Part shown: piece by piece, positions 27,232 through 36,446 of the stretch | Position numbering within the stretch: position 1 is the stretch's first letter | Layout: each line of letters starts with the position of its first letter | NCBI RefSeq assembly: GCF_019794555.1 | Contig: NZ_JAIMEP010000006.1 | Coordinates: 45,658-109,657, forward strand | Reading direction: 5' to 3' | Origin: Streptococcus suis | GTDB lineage: Bacteria; Bacillota; Bacilli; Lactobacillales; Streptococcaceae | Length of the DNA stretch: 64,000 bases | The notes under the pieces: model-generated | Databases searched by the model: none | Told to the model about the DNA's origin: nothing | Seen by the model: only the letters and a program-made list of their open reading frames with translations | Translations under genes and position numbers: made by a program

Positions 27232-29202
27232 ATGTTTTACCTCAAACTTGCTGGGCAAAATATCCGAAAATCCATGGGTGTTTTTGCTCCATTCGTTTTA
27301 GCCAGTCTTGTGCTATTTACTCTGATTTGTTCCATGTTCTTACTCATGCTAAGTCCAGTTATGGAGACCATGGGCTCTGGTGCCGTTTCTATCGGTCTTG
27401 GTGTTGTTGTTCTGACCATTTTCTCGGTCATTATGGAGATTTATAGTTTTAATTTCCTGATGAAACAACGGGCGAGGGAATTTGGTCTCTATAACATGCT
27501 GGGGATGAACAAGAAAAAAGTAGCCTTGATAGCCAGCCTAGAATTGATGATGATATTCTTACTGGTTGTGGTTCTTGGTTCTGTCTTAGCTGGTGTGTTC
27601 GCAAATGTTCTCTACTTGATTTTTGTCAATCTAACAAATTATAGTGATTTGCATTTTGGAATAGCTCCTCTGGCATTTGCCATGACCGCCTTTCTCTTTG
27701 CAGGTATCTTCTTTATCTTGGAATTACTGGCTATTCGGACTATTGGCAAGACCAGTCCGCTGATTTTATTCCGAGCTAGTGAAAAAGGGGAGAAGGAGCC
27801 GCGTGGGAATTTCCTCTTGGCAGCACTCGGTGTACTTAGCCTAGGGGTTGGTTACTACCTATCACTTTCATCTAAAGCAGAAGGTCTGGCTGTTATTTAT
27901 CGTTTCTTCATCGCTGTACTCTTTGTCATTGCGGGGACCTATCTGTTCTACATTAGCTTTATGACTTGGTATTTGAAGGCTCGGCGGAAAAACAAGCGTT
28001 ATTTCTATACGCCAGAGCATTTCATTACGACATCGCAGATGATTTTCCGGATGAAACAGCACGCAACGGGTTTGGCCAATATTACGCTACTTGCCGTCAT
28101 GGCCTTTGTGACCATTGCGACCACAACCTCCCTTTATACAGGTATGAGCAGCATGATTGGTGGACTCTATCCCAAGGAAACATCTATTACCTATAAAGTT
28201 TCGAATAGAAGTCAGGGTGAAATGGCCTTCCAGCAATCGGTGCTCAGCCATTTTCCAGAAAAAGCTAATGACAATCTATCCTACCTGACCTATCAAGCTG
28301 GGTTGGTCTATGATGGTGGTGAAGAAATTATCATTAGCCCAGAAACCATTTCCAATCCAGATTTTAGCAAAATGGCCTTTACCTACTTTATCACGCAAGA
28401 TGATTTAAGGAAATTGGGCAATGACCTGCCAGAGCTTGCTGCCAATCAAGTGGTCTTTATGCGTCCGAGTGAAAAACCATTGCTGAAAAAGCTTGTTTTG
28501 GGCGATCATACCTTTGAGAATGTAGCCAATCTTGACCAGGCTATTTTCCCAGACATCACCAATACGCTAAATGCCGCCGTTATGGTAGTCAGTGATGACA
28601 CTGTATTGAATACTGTTCGTGAGTATTATGAGTCCAATAATCCGCAAGGCTATCAGGTTAGCCTGGACTACCGTGTCTTTACCGATTTGACGGATGAAGA
28701 GGTACTCTCTCTTGGAGAGCAATCTGGTGAAATATATGAAATTCTCGATGAAAATGGAGAATATCTTGGAAATGTTATGCAACGTACGGATTTCAACAAT
28801 TCACTGATGGGCTTTACAGGCGGTTTCCTCTTTACAGGCTTCTTGTTGGGAATTAGTTTCCTACTGGGTGCAGCCTTGATTATCTACTACAAGCAGTACT
28901 CAGAAGGGCATGAGGACAAGAAATCTTACAAGATTTTACAAGAAGTGGGCATGAGTGCAGCAGCTGTCAAAAAGACAATTAACTCACAAACACTTACTGT
29001 CTTCTTTATGCCTTTGGTCATGGCAACTGTGCATTTTGTGGTATCCTTGGTCATGCTGAAGCAAATGCTACTGACCTTTGGGGTTACCTCATCTCTTATG
29101 ATTTATACGGTCAGCGGAATTACTTTGCTTGCAGTTGCTCTGATTTACTTCGTCATTTACAAGTGGACTAGTCGCACCTATTACCGCATTATTGAACGGT
29201 AG
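27232..29202 (+). CDS. BceB-type ABC transporter permease
   Basis: A 656-aa permease with two FtsX-like parts. The N-terminal half shows about seven membrane helices (e.g. 18-42, 52-72, 105-135). A large extracellular domain (about 310-515) follows, and three helices lie near the C terminus after the conserved KKSYKILQEVGMS segment. This is the BceB layout. In such modules the permease also senses flux and signals to the histidine kinase inside the membrane. The usual direct junction to the two-component genes is broken here by a repeat element and a RelBE-type pair. Confidence 0.88.
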   Translation: MFYLKLAGQNIRKSMGVFAPFVLASLVLFTLICSMFLLMLSPVMETMGSGAVSIGLGVVVLTIFSVIMEIYSFNFLMKQRAREFGLYNMLGMNKKKVALIASLELMMIFLLVVVLGSVLAGVFANVLYLIFVNLTNYSDLHFGIAPLAFAMTAFLFAGIFFILELLAIRTIGKTSPLILFRASEKGEKEPRGNFLLAALGVLSLGVGYYLSLSSKAEGLAVIYRFFIAVLFVIAGTYLFYISFMTWYLKARRKNKRYFYTPEHFITTSQMIFRMKQHATGLANITLLAVMAFVTIATTTSLYTGMSSMIGGLYPKETSITYKVSNRSQGEMAFQQSVLSHFPEKANDNLSYLTYQAGLVYDGGEEIIISPETISNPDFSKMAFTYFITQDDLRKLGNDLPELAANQVVFMRPSEKPLLKKLVLGDHTFENVANLDQAIFPDITNTLNAAVMVVSDDTVLNTVREYYESNNPQGYQVSLDYRVFTDLTDEEVLSLGEQSGEIYEILDENGEYLGNVMQRTDFNNSLMGFTGGFLFTGFLLGISFLLGAALIIYYKQYSEGHEDKKSYKILQEVGMSAAAVKKTINSQTLTVFFMPLVMATVHFVVSLVMLKQMLLTFGVTSSLMIYTVSGITLLAVALIYFVIYKWTSRTYYRIIER

Positions 29203-29204
29203 CA

Positions 29205-29386
29205 GGGAGTGGGAAAGAACTCGACCAGTCTAAAAAGAGTTCGTCTTCCCACCCCCGCACAGTTGATTAGGTCAGATTTGGAGTGTGAAACACGAACAAA
29301 TCTGCCAATCAACCACTGCGCTGAGATGTTGACACGAACTCTGAGAAGCGAGGCTGGACTTTCTGCCCAGCCTCTTGCTTTTTCAG
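29205..29386 (+). repeat. Dispersed mosaic repeat element, copy 2, ending in a terminator
   Basis: It begins two bases after the permease stop with the same block as 17749-17789. The inverted repeats AGAGTTCGT (29236-29244) and ACGAACTCT (29334-29342) bound a 107-bp short form. The 73-base block 29270-29342 is identical to 18053-18125. GAGGCTGG and CCAGCCTC (29350-29374) then form a terminator-like hairpin. The tandem units of copy 1 are missing. Confidence 0.75.
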
Positions 29387-29413
29387 GGAAATGGTGTTAC
29401 AATGGTAATACCA
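29375..29413 (+). promoter_or_regulatory. Promoter and operator of the second RelBE-type module
   Basis: TTGCTT (29375-29380), 17 bases, TACAAT (29398-29403) with an extended TGT. TGGTAATACCA at 29403-29413 is a perfect short palindrome at the start of transcription, suited to autoregulation by the antitoxin. Confidence 0.65.
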
Positions 29414-29439
29414 AAGGAATACTAAAAGAGGTAAGAAAA

Positions 29440-29679
29440 ATGGCGGCTATCACATTGAAAGTTTCTGAGCAGGACAAACTCTTTATGCAAGCTATGGCAA
29501 AGTTTGAAGGTGTGAGTTTATCAGAACTAATTCGGACTAAAACCCTTGAAGCCCTTGAAGATGAGTACGATGCGCGTGTGGCAGACAAAGCTTGGGCAGA
29601 ATACCAAGAAGACTTGGCGAATGGAATTGAGCCGATAACATTAGAACAAATGGCTGAGGAGTTGGGCATTGAGTTATAA
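29440..29679 (+). CDS. Ribbon-helix-helix antitoxin (RelB-like), second module
   Basis: A 79-aa protein with an N-terminal ribbon-helix-helix (AAITLKVSEQDKLFMQAMAKFEGVSLSELIRTKTLEALEDEYD) and an acidic tail (ELGIEL). The start at 29440 has GAGGTAAG before it. The longer frame from 29209 runs through the repeat and is rejected. It overlaps the toxin gene by 11 bases. It has the same design as the module at 21305 but only modest sequence similarity. Confidence 0.82.
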   Translation: MAAITLKVSEQDKLFMQAMAKFEGVSLSELIRTKTLEALEDEYDARVADKAWAEYQEDLANGIEPITLEQMAEELGIEL

Positions 29680-29935
29680 GGTTATTTTGTCCGCTAAGGC
29701 TCAAAAGCAAATTCGAAAGTTGGATAAAACGGCTGCAAGTTTGATTTTACGGTATCTTTATAAGCATATTGACGGGTGTGACAACCCCAGACAATACGGA
29801 AAAGCCTTGACTGCCAATCGTTCTGGCCAATGGCGCTACCGTATCGGCAATTACAGGGTCATCGTCAGCATTGAAGATGATAAATTGATTGTAACTGCCC
29901 TTGAAGTCGGGCATCGAAAAGAAGTATATAAATAA
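29669..29935 (+). CDS. RelE-family toxin, second module
   Basis: An 88-aa RelE-like toxin with the typical GQWRYRIGNYRVIVSIEDD core and the end VGHRKEVYK. The start is TTG at 29669, supported by GAGGAG seven bases before it. The gene is coupled to the antitoxin by overlap. A hairpin after the stop (29935-29962, arms AAAAGCCA and TGGCTTTT) ends the unit. The module sits inside the Bce operon, between the permease and the response regulator. Confidence 0.82.
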   Translation: MSYKVILSAKAQKQIRKLDKTAASLILRYLYKHIDGCDNPRQYGKALTANRSGQWRYRIGNYRVIVSIEDDKLIVTALEVGHRKEVYK

Positions 29936-29962
29936 AAAGCCAAGACCTGTGTCCTGGCTTTT
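29935..29962 (+). terminator. Weak terminator after the second toxin gene
   Basis: Perfect eight-base arms, but only four T follow, so read-through into the response-regulator gene is possible. Confidence 0.6.
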
Positions 29963-29967
29963 GCAGA

Positions 29968-30642
29968 ATGAAGAAGATGAAAAAAGAGAAGATTTATATT
30001 GTTGAAGACGATGAGATGATTGTCCAGCTCTTGAAGCAGCATCTGGGAAAATCATATCAGGTGGAAAGTGTGCAGAATTTCCGAGCTGTCAGTCAGGAGG
30101 TTGCAGAACTCAAACCAGACTTAGTGCTGATGGATATTAGCCTGCCTTATTACAACGGCTTTTACTGGACGACAGAAATCCGTAAAACCATGACCATGCC
30201 CATTATCTTTATCTCCTCTAGCGATGATGAGATGAATGCGGTCATGGCCATGAACATGGGTGGTGATGATTTTGTGTCCAAGCCATTTTCACTAGGGATT
30301 TTGGATGCCAAAATCGGTGCCTTTCTGCGTCGGGTTAATCAATTCAGCAAATCAACCGATTTGTCTATCGACCAATTCCAGCTTAGTTTGGATGGGCGAT
30401 TTTCAAATGAATCGGAACAGGTTCAATTGTCTCTAACAGAAACCAAGATTTTGTCTGCCTTACTAGAAAGACAGGGGCAGATTGTCAGCAAGGAAGAACT
30501 CTTGGAAAAACTCTGGGAAAATGAAGAATTTATCGACCAGAATACGCTCAATGTAAACATGACCAGACTGCGTAAGAAGGTGAGTGAGGTCGGTTTTGAA
30601 CGTATTCATACGGTTCGTGGCGTGGGGTACTTGGTCAAATGA
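29968..30642 (+). CDS. BceR-type response regulator
   Basis: A 224-aa OmpR-family regulator: receiver with the acidic pair in YIVEDDE, phosphoacceptor Asp in VLMDISLP and Lys in FVSKPF, then a winged helix ending TRLRKKVSEVGFERIHTVRGVGYLVK. The best partner sites are the TNACA-N4-TGTAA motifs at 25833-25867. Its ribosome site is weak, and ATG 29968 or 29977 may be used. Being placed after the toxin terminator, its expression may have come to depend on the RelBE promoter. Confidence 0.88.
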   Translation: MKKMKKEKIYIVEDDEMIVQLLKQHLGKSYQVESVQNFRAVSQEVAELKPDLVLMDISLPYYNGFYWTTEIRKTMTMPIIFISSSDDEMNAVMAMNMGGDDFVSKPFSLGILDAKIGAFLRRVNQFSKSTDLSIDQFQLSLDGRFSNESEQVQLSLTETKILSALLERQGQIVSKEELLEKLWENEEFIDQNTLNVNMTRLRKKVSEVGFERIHTVRGVGYLVK

Positions 30643-31580
30643 TAGCAAGATTTATCCGAGAATATAGGAGTTTTTATTTCTCATACATTGTTTTGTCTGG
30701 CAGTTTTATCTTGCTCTTCTTTCTCTATCAACTGCCCAGCGAATTTCTGCAAAACGCTCTGCTATTGTCCCTAACCCTCATCATCCTACTGACAGTGGGG
30801 CTTTTTTGGAAGTTTCGCAATCGCATGAGAGCCTTGGAGGACTATGTCCATGAAGAAGCACTACCCCTGCTTAATAAGCCTGTGGACCTTGCCTATCTCA
30901 ACTTGATTGAAGCGGAGAAGGAGGCGACGCGGGAGCAGCTTTTGGTCTATAAGTCACGAGAAGAAGACCTGCAAGCTATGGTTAAAATGTGGTCTCACCA
31001 AATGAAAGTGCCTCTGGCTGCCCTGTCTTTGATGAGCCAGACTGACAATCTCAACCAGCAGGATGTCGATCACCAGCTCTTACGCTTGGATAATTACATG
31101 GCAAATCTCCTCAACTACCTCAAACTGACCAACCATGCCAGCGATTTTCGCTTTGAGCAGGTGGAAGTGAGAGAAGTAGTGGTCGATTTGGTCAAGAAAT
31201 ACCGCAATCAGTTCTTGCAAAAAGACATTTCAGTGACCATCGATGGAAATTGGTTACTGAAAACCGACAGAAAGTGGCTCAGTTTTGCCCTGTCACAGAT
31301 CATCGACAACGCCCTCAAGTACAATAAGGCTGGTGGCAAGGTGACAATTGAGCTGAATGAGGGAATTTCCATTTCCGATACGGGAATTGGGATTCTAGCC
31401 GAAGACATTCCACGCCTATTTGATGAGGGATTTACAGGTTTTAATGGTCGTGAACACCAAAAAGCGACAGGATTTGGCTTGTATCTGACCAAGCGGGTCT
31501 TGAATCAGTTGGAACTAGCTATTTCCGTGGAAAGTCAATTGGAAGCTGGGACAACTGTAAGCATCACTAAAGTACAGTAA
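30639..31580 (+). CDS. BceS-type intramembrane-sensing histidine kinase
   Basis: A 313-aa kinase with two N-terminal membrane helices (about 14-33 and 38-57) and almost no extracellular loop, typical of BceS kinases that take their signal from the permease. The phospho-His is in KMWSHQMKVPLAAL. The N box is QIIDNALKYN, G1 is SDTGIGI and G2 is GFGLYLTKR. It overlaps the regulator gene by four bases (ATGA). A terminator overlaps its 3' end at 31569-31592. Confidence 0.9.
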   Translation: MIARFIREYRSFYFSYIVLSGSFILLFFLYQLPSEFLQNALLLSLTLIILLTVGLFWKFRNRMRALEDYVHEEALPLLNKPVDLAYLNLIEAEKEATREQLLVYKSREEDLQAMVKMWSHQMKVPLAALSLMSQTDNLNQQDVDHQLLRLDNYMANLLNYLKLTNHASDFRFEQVEVREVVVDLVKKYRNQFLQKDISVTIDGNWLLKTDRKWLSFALSQIIDNALKYNKAGGKVTIELNEGISISDTGIGILAEDIPRLFDEGFTGFNGREHQKATGFGLYLTKRVLNQLELAISVESQLEAGTTVSITKVQ

Positions 31581-31597
31581 AAGCTGTGCTTTTTTTA
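31569..31597 (+). terminator. Terminator of the Bce module
   Basis: AAAGTACAG and CTGTGCTTT (one G-U pair) with a T-run. The left arm is inside the kinase gene. Confidence 0.75.
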
Positions 31598-31599
31598 CT

Positions 31600-31628
31600 T
31601 TGAAACCGCTTCAAAAATATGATATACT
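31600..31628 (+). promoter_or_regulatory. Promoter of the phosphohexomutase gene
   Basis: TTGAAA (31600-31605), 17 bases, TATACT (31623-31628). Confidence 0.7.
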
Positions 31629-31655
31629 AAATTTAATTTGAATTAGGAGGTTACT

Positions 31656-33164
31656 ATGTCCCACCATCACGTCTTGCAAAATGGATCAGATATTCGTGGC
31701 ATTGCCATTGCTACAGACGAATATGCTGTCAATCTCACTCCACAAGCCACCAAGGAAGTGGTTCGCGGACTTATTCATTGGCTAACTCAGAAGCCAGAAC
31801 TGGCGCAGGCCTATCAAAAAGGCCAATTGACCATCGGTATCGGTCGAGACAGCCGCCTCAGTGGTCCAGATTTGGTCTCAGCCTTTACAGAAGAAGCCGT
31901 TCGTCTGGGAGTTCAGCTGATTGACTTCGGCATGGCCACCACGCCAGCTCTCTTCATGAGCACCCAGTATCCTCAGTTCAAGTGCCACGCTGGTGTCATG
32001 ATTACTGCCAGCCACCTGCCGTATTACTTCAACGGCATTAAGATTTTTTCGGAAAATGGCGGAGCAGAGCACGAAGATATTGACTTCATCCTCTCGCATA
32101 GTGAAGACTTGCCAGCTTCTTCCCTTGGAAGTATCACCAGTGCAGACCTGATTACGCCTTATGCCCAAGACTTGGTTGGTAAAATTCGTACCGCCTGTGG
32201 TGGACAAGAAAAACCACTGACAGGTCTTAATATCATCGTCGATACTGGAAACGGTGCAGGCGGATTTTTTGCTGAGAAAGTTTTGGCAGAATTGGGAGCA
32301 GATACCACTGGTTCACAATTCCTAGACCCAGACGGCACCTTCCCAAACCATGTTCCAAACCCAGATAACAAGGAAGCTATGGAAAGCATTCGTCAGGCTG
32401 TCTTGAAGCAAGGTGCAGACCTAGGCATTATCTTTGATACCGACGTTGACCGTGCCGCCCTGGTCACCAAGTCAGGAGAAATTCTCAATCGTAACAACCT
32501 GATTGCCGTTCTCAGCCAGATTGTCCTAGCTGAACATCCAGGAACCAGCATTGTGACCAATTCCCCAACGACTGAACACCTTAAGGTCTTTATAGAAAGC
32601 CTGGGAGGCAAACAAATTCGCTATATTTCAGGCTACCGTAATGTCATAAACCGTGCTATTTTAGCCAATCAAGAGGGAGTTGATTGCCAGTTGGCTATCG
32701 AAACCTCAGGACACGCTGCCTTTAAGGAAAATTACTTCCTTGATGACGGAACCTATGTAGCGGCTAAGATTCTCATGCTCTTACCAAAACTGCAAGCGGA
32801 AGGCAAGTCCTTGGACGACTTGATTGCCCAGCTCAAGCAACCACTTGAAACCCAAGAAGTACGGTTCAAACTAGAGGCGGCAGACTATCGAGCACTTGGT
32901 GAACAGGTGATTGCTGACCTCCGCCAAACCAGCCTCGAAGGCTTTGCTTTTAACCCAGAAAACGAAGAAGGAGTGCGGTTTGACCTGACTGAGCCTTATG
33001 GTGACGGCTGGCTCTTGCTCCGTATGAGCCTCCACGAGCCCCTCTTGGTCTTGCAGGTGGAGAATGACCAGACTGGACACATACCTGCCGTTTTACGAAC
33101 TCTCTCAGCCTTTTTGGACCAGTACCAAGCTGTCAATCAGGAAAAATTAAAAGAATTATTGTAA
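31656..33164 (+). CDS. Phosphoglucomutase/phosphomannomutase family protein
   Basis: A 502-aa alpha-D-phosphohexomutase. The phospho-serine loop is ITASHLPYYFNGIK, the metal-binding loop DTDVDRAAL and the sugar-specificity loop ETSGHAAFKEN. These show an active enzyme interconverting hexose-1- and 6-phosphates. Whether glucose, mannose or N-acetylglucosamine is the natural substrate cannot be decided by eye. It is monocistronic, with its own promoter and terminator. AGGAGG precedes the start. Confidence 0.87.
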   Translation: MSHHHVLQNGSDIRGIAIATDEYAVNLTPQATKEVVRGLIHWLTQKPELAQAYQKGQLTIGIGRDSRLSGPDLVSAFTEEAVRLGVQLIDFGMATTPALFMSTQYPQFKCHAGVMITASHLPYYFNGIKIFSENGGAEHEDIDFILSHSEDLPASSLGSITSADLITPYAQDLVGKIRTACGGQEKPLTGLNIIVDTGNGAGGFFAEKVLAELGADTTGSQFLDPDGTFPNHVPNPDNKEAMESIRQAVLKQGADLGIIFDTDVDRAALVTKSGEILNRNNLIAVLSQIVLAEHPGTSIVTNSPTTEHLKVFIESLGGKQIRYISGYRNVINRAILANQEGVDCQLAIETSGHAAFKENYFLDDGTYVAAKILMLLPKLQAEGKSLDDLIAQLKQPLETQEVRFKLEAADYRALGEQVIADLRQTSLEGFAFNPENEEGVRFDLTEPYGDGWLLLRMSLHEPLLVLQVENDQTGHIPAVLRTLSAFLDQYQAVNQEKLKELL

Positions 33165-33174
33165 AACTGCATTT

Positions 33175-33199
33175 ACCTGGTCCTAGGGATCAGGTTTTT
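33175..33199 (+). terminator. Terminator after the phosphohexomutase gene
   Basis: Nine-base arms (33175-33183, 33187-33195, one G-U pair), then T residues. Confidence 0.75.
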
Positions 33200-33219
33200 A
33201 AATTTCAATAGTTTTTTTC

Positions 33220-33247
33220 TTGACTTACCATTAATTAGTGATAAAAT
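33220..33247 (+). promoter_or_regulatory. Promoter of the beta-helix gene
   Basis: TTGACT (33220-33225), 16 bases, TAAAAT (33242-33247). Confidence 0.55.
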
Positions 33248-33274
33248 GATATTATAAAAGAAAGCGAGGTAATA

Positions 33275-34570
33275 ATGATGATAAAAGTTTCAAATCCTTC
33301 TCAATTAATCGAAGCCCTGGATCATAACGAAAAGTCCATACACATTACACGAACAATGACTCTCGCACAACCTATTTTTCTACCTGATGGAATTGAAATA
33401 AAAGGAGTAAGACAAGAAAACGGTGTATCGCCCACCGTCTTCTTCTCCCACTCAGATGGATTTATTTTAAAGGGAGGCGCAACTATCACAGATTTAGCAA
33501 TTTCTGCGTTACAGGATAAGAAAGCCATTTCGTTATTGCCACAACAAAGTAGGGAAAACTTTGGTACCGTTTCATTAAATCATTTAGAAGTTGATGGTCA
33601 GATATCACTTATTTTCAAAGCTCCGACTTTGTCCGCACATGTTGAAACTCATAACGTTTTAGTGCGAAAATCTGATACTCGAACCTATTTAGAACAGCCA
33701 CAAAAATATGGTGTAAACGTTTTACAGGGCGCCTACACCTTGTATAATTTTAACCCCGATGCTTCTAGTAATATCACAGCATCAATCAGTGATCTAAATA
33801 TTGGGCAAGATGGCCAACCTGTCATAGGTTCTGGAGTATTTATTTCAGGATTCAACGATGCGGGTGGACAAGTAAATATTGAAAAAATCACGCTTGGCTC
33901 AGTATTTTCAACTGGACTCTTACCACAAGGAGTTGCTGACTTTATAACAGCTGGCGTATTTATTGTGTACGGCGCTCATGTTCAAAATCTACATCAATTG
34001 GGTAAGACAGTAACCTATGGTGTCAATGATATGGTGCTAGATGCATGGGGTACAGTAGATAGATGGATCGTTGAAGGTGACGTAATCTCTTACGGTCAAT
34101 CAGGAGTCGGCTTTGTAAATTTTGGAACAGTCAATTATTTCCAAGCTAAAAATACAATTTCTACATTTGGTGTCGGTGCAAGAGCTTATAACCAATACGA
34201 TGGAACGTTAAAAGAAGGTCATTTTTCGGATATCAATACTTATAATGATGGAGCAGTTGGTATTCAAATTTCTAAAGAAGTGGGTGAACTTCATATTGAA
34301 GGAAATATTACTACCCATGGTGGAGTTGGACAATCACTCGTTAAAGGTGTTAATGTAGATTTACCAGCTTATGCCTTTTCAATTAAAGATGGTGGTTACC
34401 TACATACACTTCATGTCCATGGTTCTATTATCAGCCATGGTGCGAATGTCACAACCGTAACAATGGAACAAGATGCACGACTAGACAATGTTCAAATCGA
34501 AGGGACTATTGAAGCAACTGGTACAAACAGCAAGTCATTTAGTGACGATAGCATCGCATCCATCTTTTAA
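33275..34570 (+). CDS. Predicted cytoplasmic beta-helix protein of unknown function
   Basis: A 431-aa protein that I do not recognise as any named enzyme. It opens like pectate-lyase-type right-handed beta-helices (SIHITRTMTLAQPIFLPDGIEIKG). It is then built of short strands, with GD, GS and GA turns repeated about every 20-25 residues (e.g. WIVEGDVISYGQSGVGFVNFG, LHVHGSIISHGANV, VQIEGTIEATGT). There is no signal peptide, membrane helix or sortase motif, so it appears cytoplasmic. GAGG lies before two adjacent ATG codons (33275, 33278). It stands alone with its own promoter and terminator. Confidence 0.65.
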   Translation: MMIKVSNPSQLIEALDHNEKSIHITRTMTLAQPIFLPDGIEIKGVRQENGVSPTVFFSHSDGFILKGGATITDLAISALQDKKAISLLPQQSRENFGTVSLNHLEVDGQISLIFKAPTLSAHVETHNVLVRKSDTRTYLEQPQKYGVNVLQGAYTLYNFNPDASSNITASISDLNIGQDGQPVIGSGVFISGFNDAGGQVNIEKITLGSVFSTGLLPQGVADFITAGVFIVYGAHVQNLHQLGKTVTYGVNDMVLDAWGTVDRWIVEGDVISYGQSGVGFVNFGTVNYFQAKNTISTFGVGARAYNQYDGTLKEGHFSDINTYNDGAVGIQISKEVGELHIEGNITTHGGVGQSLVKGVNVDLPAYAFSIKDGGYLHTLHVHGSIISHGANVTTVTMEQDARLDNVQIEGTIEATGTNSKSFSDDSIASIF

Positions 34571-34574
34571 AGGT

Positions 34575-34613
34575 AAAAAATGAGATTTGTTTCATTCCCA
34601 AATCTCATTTTTT
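34575..34613. terminator. Bidirectional terminator
   Basis: Fifteen-base arms AAAAAATGAGATTTG and CAAATCTCATTTTTT serve the beta-helix gene and the convergent membrane-protein gene, whose stop lies inside it. Confidence 0.85.
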
Positions 34614-35324
34614 ATATTTATCGATATGCTTTTGCAAAAAAGAAATAACTGGACCTGTAAAAATCATTGCGATAATTGTACCTTCTCTAATGCCAAGAAA
34701 TGGATTTCCAAATAGAAATGAAAGCATAAGAGCCACTATAACCATCGCACTGTCACAATATAATTTTACCTGATGAAACGAACGGCCACTTGCTAGTGCA
34801 ATAGTTTTAGGTAGTCCTTCACCAGGCATCACAACTGTTCCAGCCTGTACTTCCATTAAGACGCCAAGAGCAAGCACAAAGACGCTAATAATCAAAATAA
34901 TAAGCTGGATAGGATATACTTGTGTAGTAAGAACCGGAGTGAGTAATCTGTCATAGAAAGAAATAAAAATCCCAAAACAGGTTCCTGGAATTAGTTGCAC
35001 AATATACGGAATTAAGTCTTTAATCGTATCTGGTTTGGCAACGATAATTTGAATGAGTACAAGTATAGCTAAAAATACAGTTGTATTAACACCAATGGAT
35101 GCCCCAAAGGATTCAGAAACAACGTTTGGAATTGCAGCAATGGGAGAAGTACCTAATAACGAAGATTTCGACATAACCACAGCAACTGCCATGATATTAA
35201 TTGCAACGATAAATTTTACAAATTTCATATCATTATTGTATATACTTCTAAATGAAAAATCAATACTCAACTTTGAATTGATAAAACTTTTGAATCTTGT
35301 TGCATAATTTATATTACGTAACAT
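34605..35324 (-). CDS. YczE/YitT-like membrane protein
   Basis: A membrane protein with about five or six helices, resembling the YczE family (DUF6198). Family segments GTSPIAAIPNVVS and VMPGEGLPKTIA are recognisable. YczE members in Bacillus are linked to membrane-associated enzyme assembly, but their role is not general. The ATG at 35324 overlaps the xerS stop by one base (TGATG), so coupled translation is likely. That start gives a hydrophilic 32-residue extension before the first helix. ATG 35228 is an alternative without a ribosome site. Confidence 0.7.
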   Translation of the reverse strand: MLRNINYATRFKSFINSKLSIDFSFRSIYNNDMKFVKFIVAINIMAVAVVMSKSSLLGTSPIAAIPNVVSESFGASIGVNTTVFLAILVLIQIIVAKPDTIKDLIPYIVQLIPGTCFGIFISFYDRLLTPVLTTQVYPIQLIILIISVFVLALGVLMEVQAGTVVMPGEGLPKTIALASGRSFHQVKLYCDSAMVIVALMLSFLFGNPFLGIREGTIIAMIFTGPVISFLQKHIDKYKK

Positions 35325-36394
35325 CACAACTGATCCAGTGCATTTTTTTGCTCATCATTGACGATATGAGTGTAGAGATCGGTGACCTGGGTATTGGCGT
35401 GACCCAGCTGATGACTGACCAGAACTTGCGACTTGGTGGCATCATAGAGTCGTGTTGCTAGCGTATGACGAAGTTTGTGTGGAGTAACACGTATCTTAAA
35501 ATCTGCAGAATACTTTGCCACCATTTTTTCAATAGAAGACGCATCGATACGATTGGGCAGACCACGGTATTCGGATAGGAAGAAGGCTGTATCCGTTTTT
35601 TCAGCCTTGTAGCGTTGCTGACGGATGCACATATAGGCTTCCAGATAGGGCTTAGCAAACCCAGCCACATTGACAGAGTCCCGTTTACCACCCTTACGGG
35701 TTACTTCGATAATCATCATATTGAGGTTGACATCTCGAAGATCCAAATTCACCGCTTCTGACAGACGGACGCCAGAAGCCAAGAGAAGTGCCAGAATCGC
35801 CAAATCCCGCTCCTTATTTTTCTGGAAAGAGGAGAGGGCCCGCTTGGATAACTTGGCTTGGTATTCATTGTCTACGTACTCCAAAAACTCAATGGTTTCA
35901 TCTCCCAAGAAGAGCTTTTGCTTGATGTTCTCCGCTCGTGCTGCCAAGGTTTCCTTCTTCTTTTTGGTCGACACCTTCTTCATGACATTGCGGTAGAAGT
36001 AGGGTTCGCCCTGCTCATTTTCCACTTCTTCGGTTAAATACTTGAAGAGACTAGAAAGTGCCGACAGGGTACGGTTAATGGTGGTTTGCGACACACCATT
36101 CTGCGTGGTATTGGCGTTCAGCAGGGGACGCTCCCTCAGATAAAGAATAAAAGCCTCCATATCTTTTTTGGTCAGATGTTCCAAGATATCTAACGGAATG
36201 TCAGCAATCCGTTCCACAGACACCAAATCCGAATCTTGTAACCACTCAAAGAATCTACGGTATTCCTTTAGATATTCGTACAAGGTTGTAAAACTGTAAG
36301 GCACAGCCAATTTTGACTGATAATATTCCAGAACATACCAAGGCATAATTTCTTTTAGTTGATCAATTTTTTCCAATAATAACTCGCGTCTCAT
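35324..36394 (-). CDS. xerS: Tyrosine recombinase XerS
   Basis: XerS is the single recombinase that resolves chromosome dimers in streptococci and lactococci, acting at dif_SL under FtsK control. The 356-aa protein begins [20 protein letters not shown] as in known XerS. Catalytic residues are visible: Arg in [23 protein letters not shown] (His-x-x-Arg), and [17 protein letters not shown] with the final Tyr nucleophile. Of two adjacent ATG codons the second is best spaced from GGAG. Its target site lies about 50-80 bases upstream. Confidence 0.96.
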   Translation of the reverse strand: MRRELLLEKIDQLKEIMPWYVLEYYQSKLAVPYSFTTLYEYLKEYRRFFEWLQDSDLVSVERIADIPLDILEHLTKKDMEAFILYLRERPLLNANTTQNGVSQTTINRTLSALSSLFKYLTEEVENEQGEPYFYRNVMKKVSTKKKKETLAARAENIKQKLFLGDETIEFLEYVDNEYQAKLSKRALSSFQKNKERDLAILALLLASGVRLSEAVNLDLRDVNLNMMIIEVTRKGGKRDSVNVAGFAKPYLEAYMCIRQQRYKAEKTDTAFFLSEYRGLPNRIDASSIEKMVAKYSADFKIRVTPHKLRHTLATRLYDATKSQVLVSHQLGHANTQVTDLYTHIVNDEQKNALDQL

Positions 36395-36446
36395 CATTTT
36401 CTCCTGATTTTAGCTATATGAGTAGTATAGCATAACCTTATATAAG

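Noticed and set aside
29209..29439. N-terminal extension of the second antitoxin through the repeat
   Set aside because: The 77 extra residues lie in non-coding repeat sequence, and a ribosome site precedes ATG 29440.
30650..31580. Sensor kinase as a cell-wall-stress LiaS type
   Set aside because: The phospho-His box, two close N-terminal helices, OmpR-type partner and adjacent BceAB genes fit BceS. LiaS partners NarL-type regulators.
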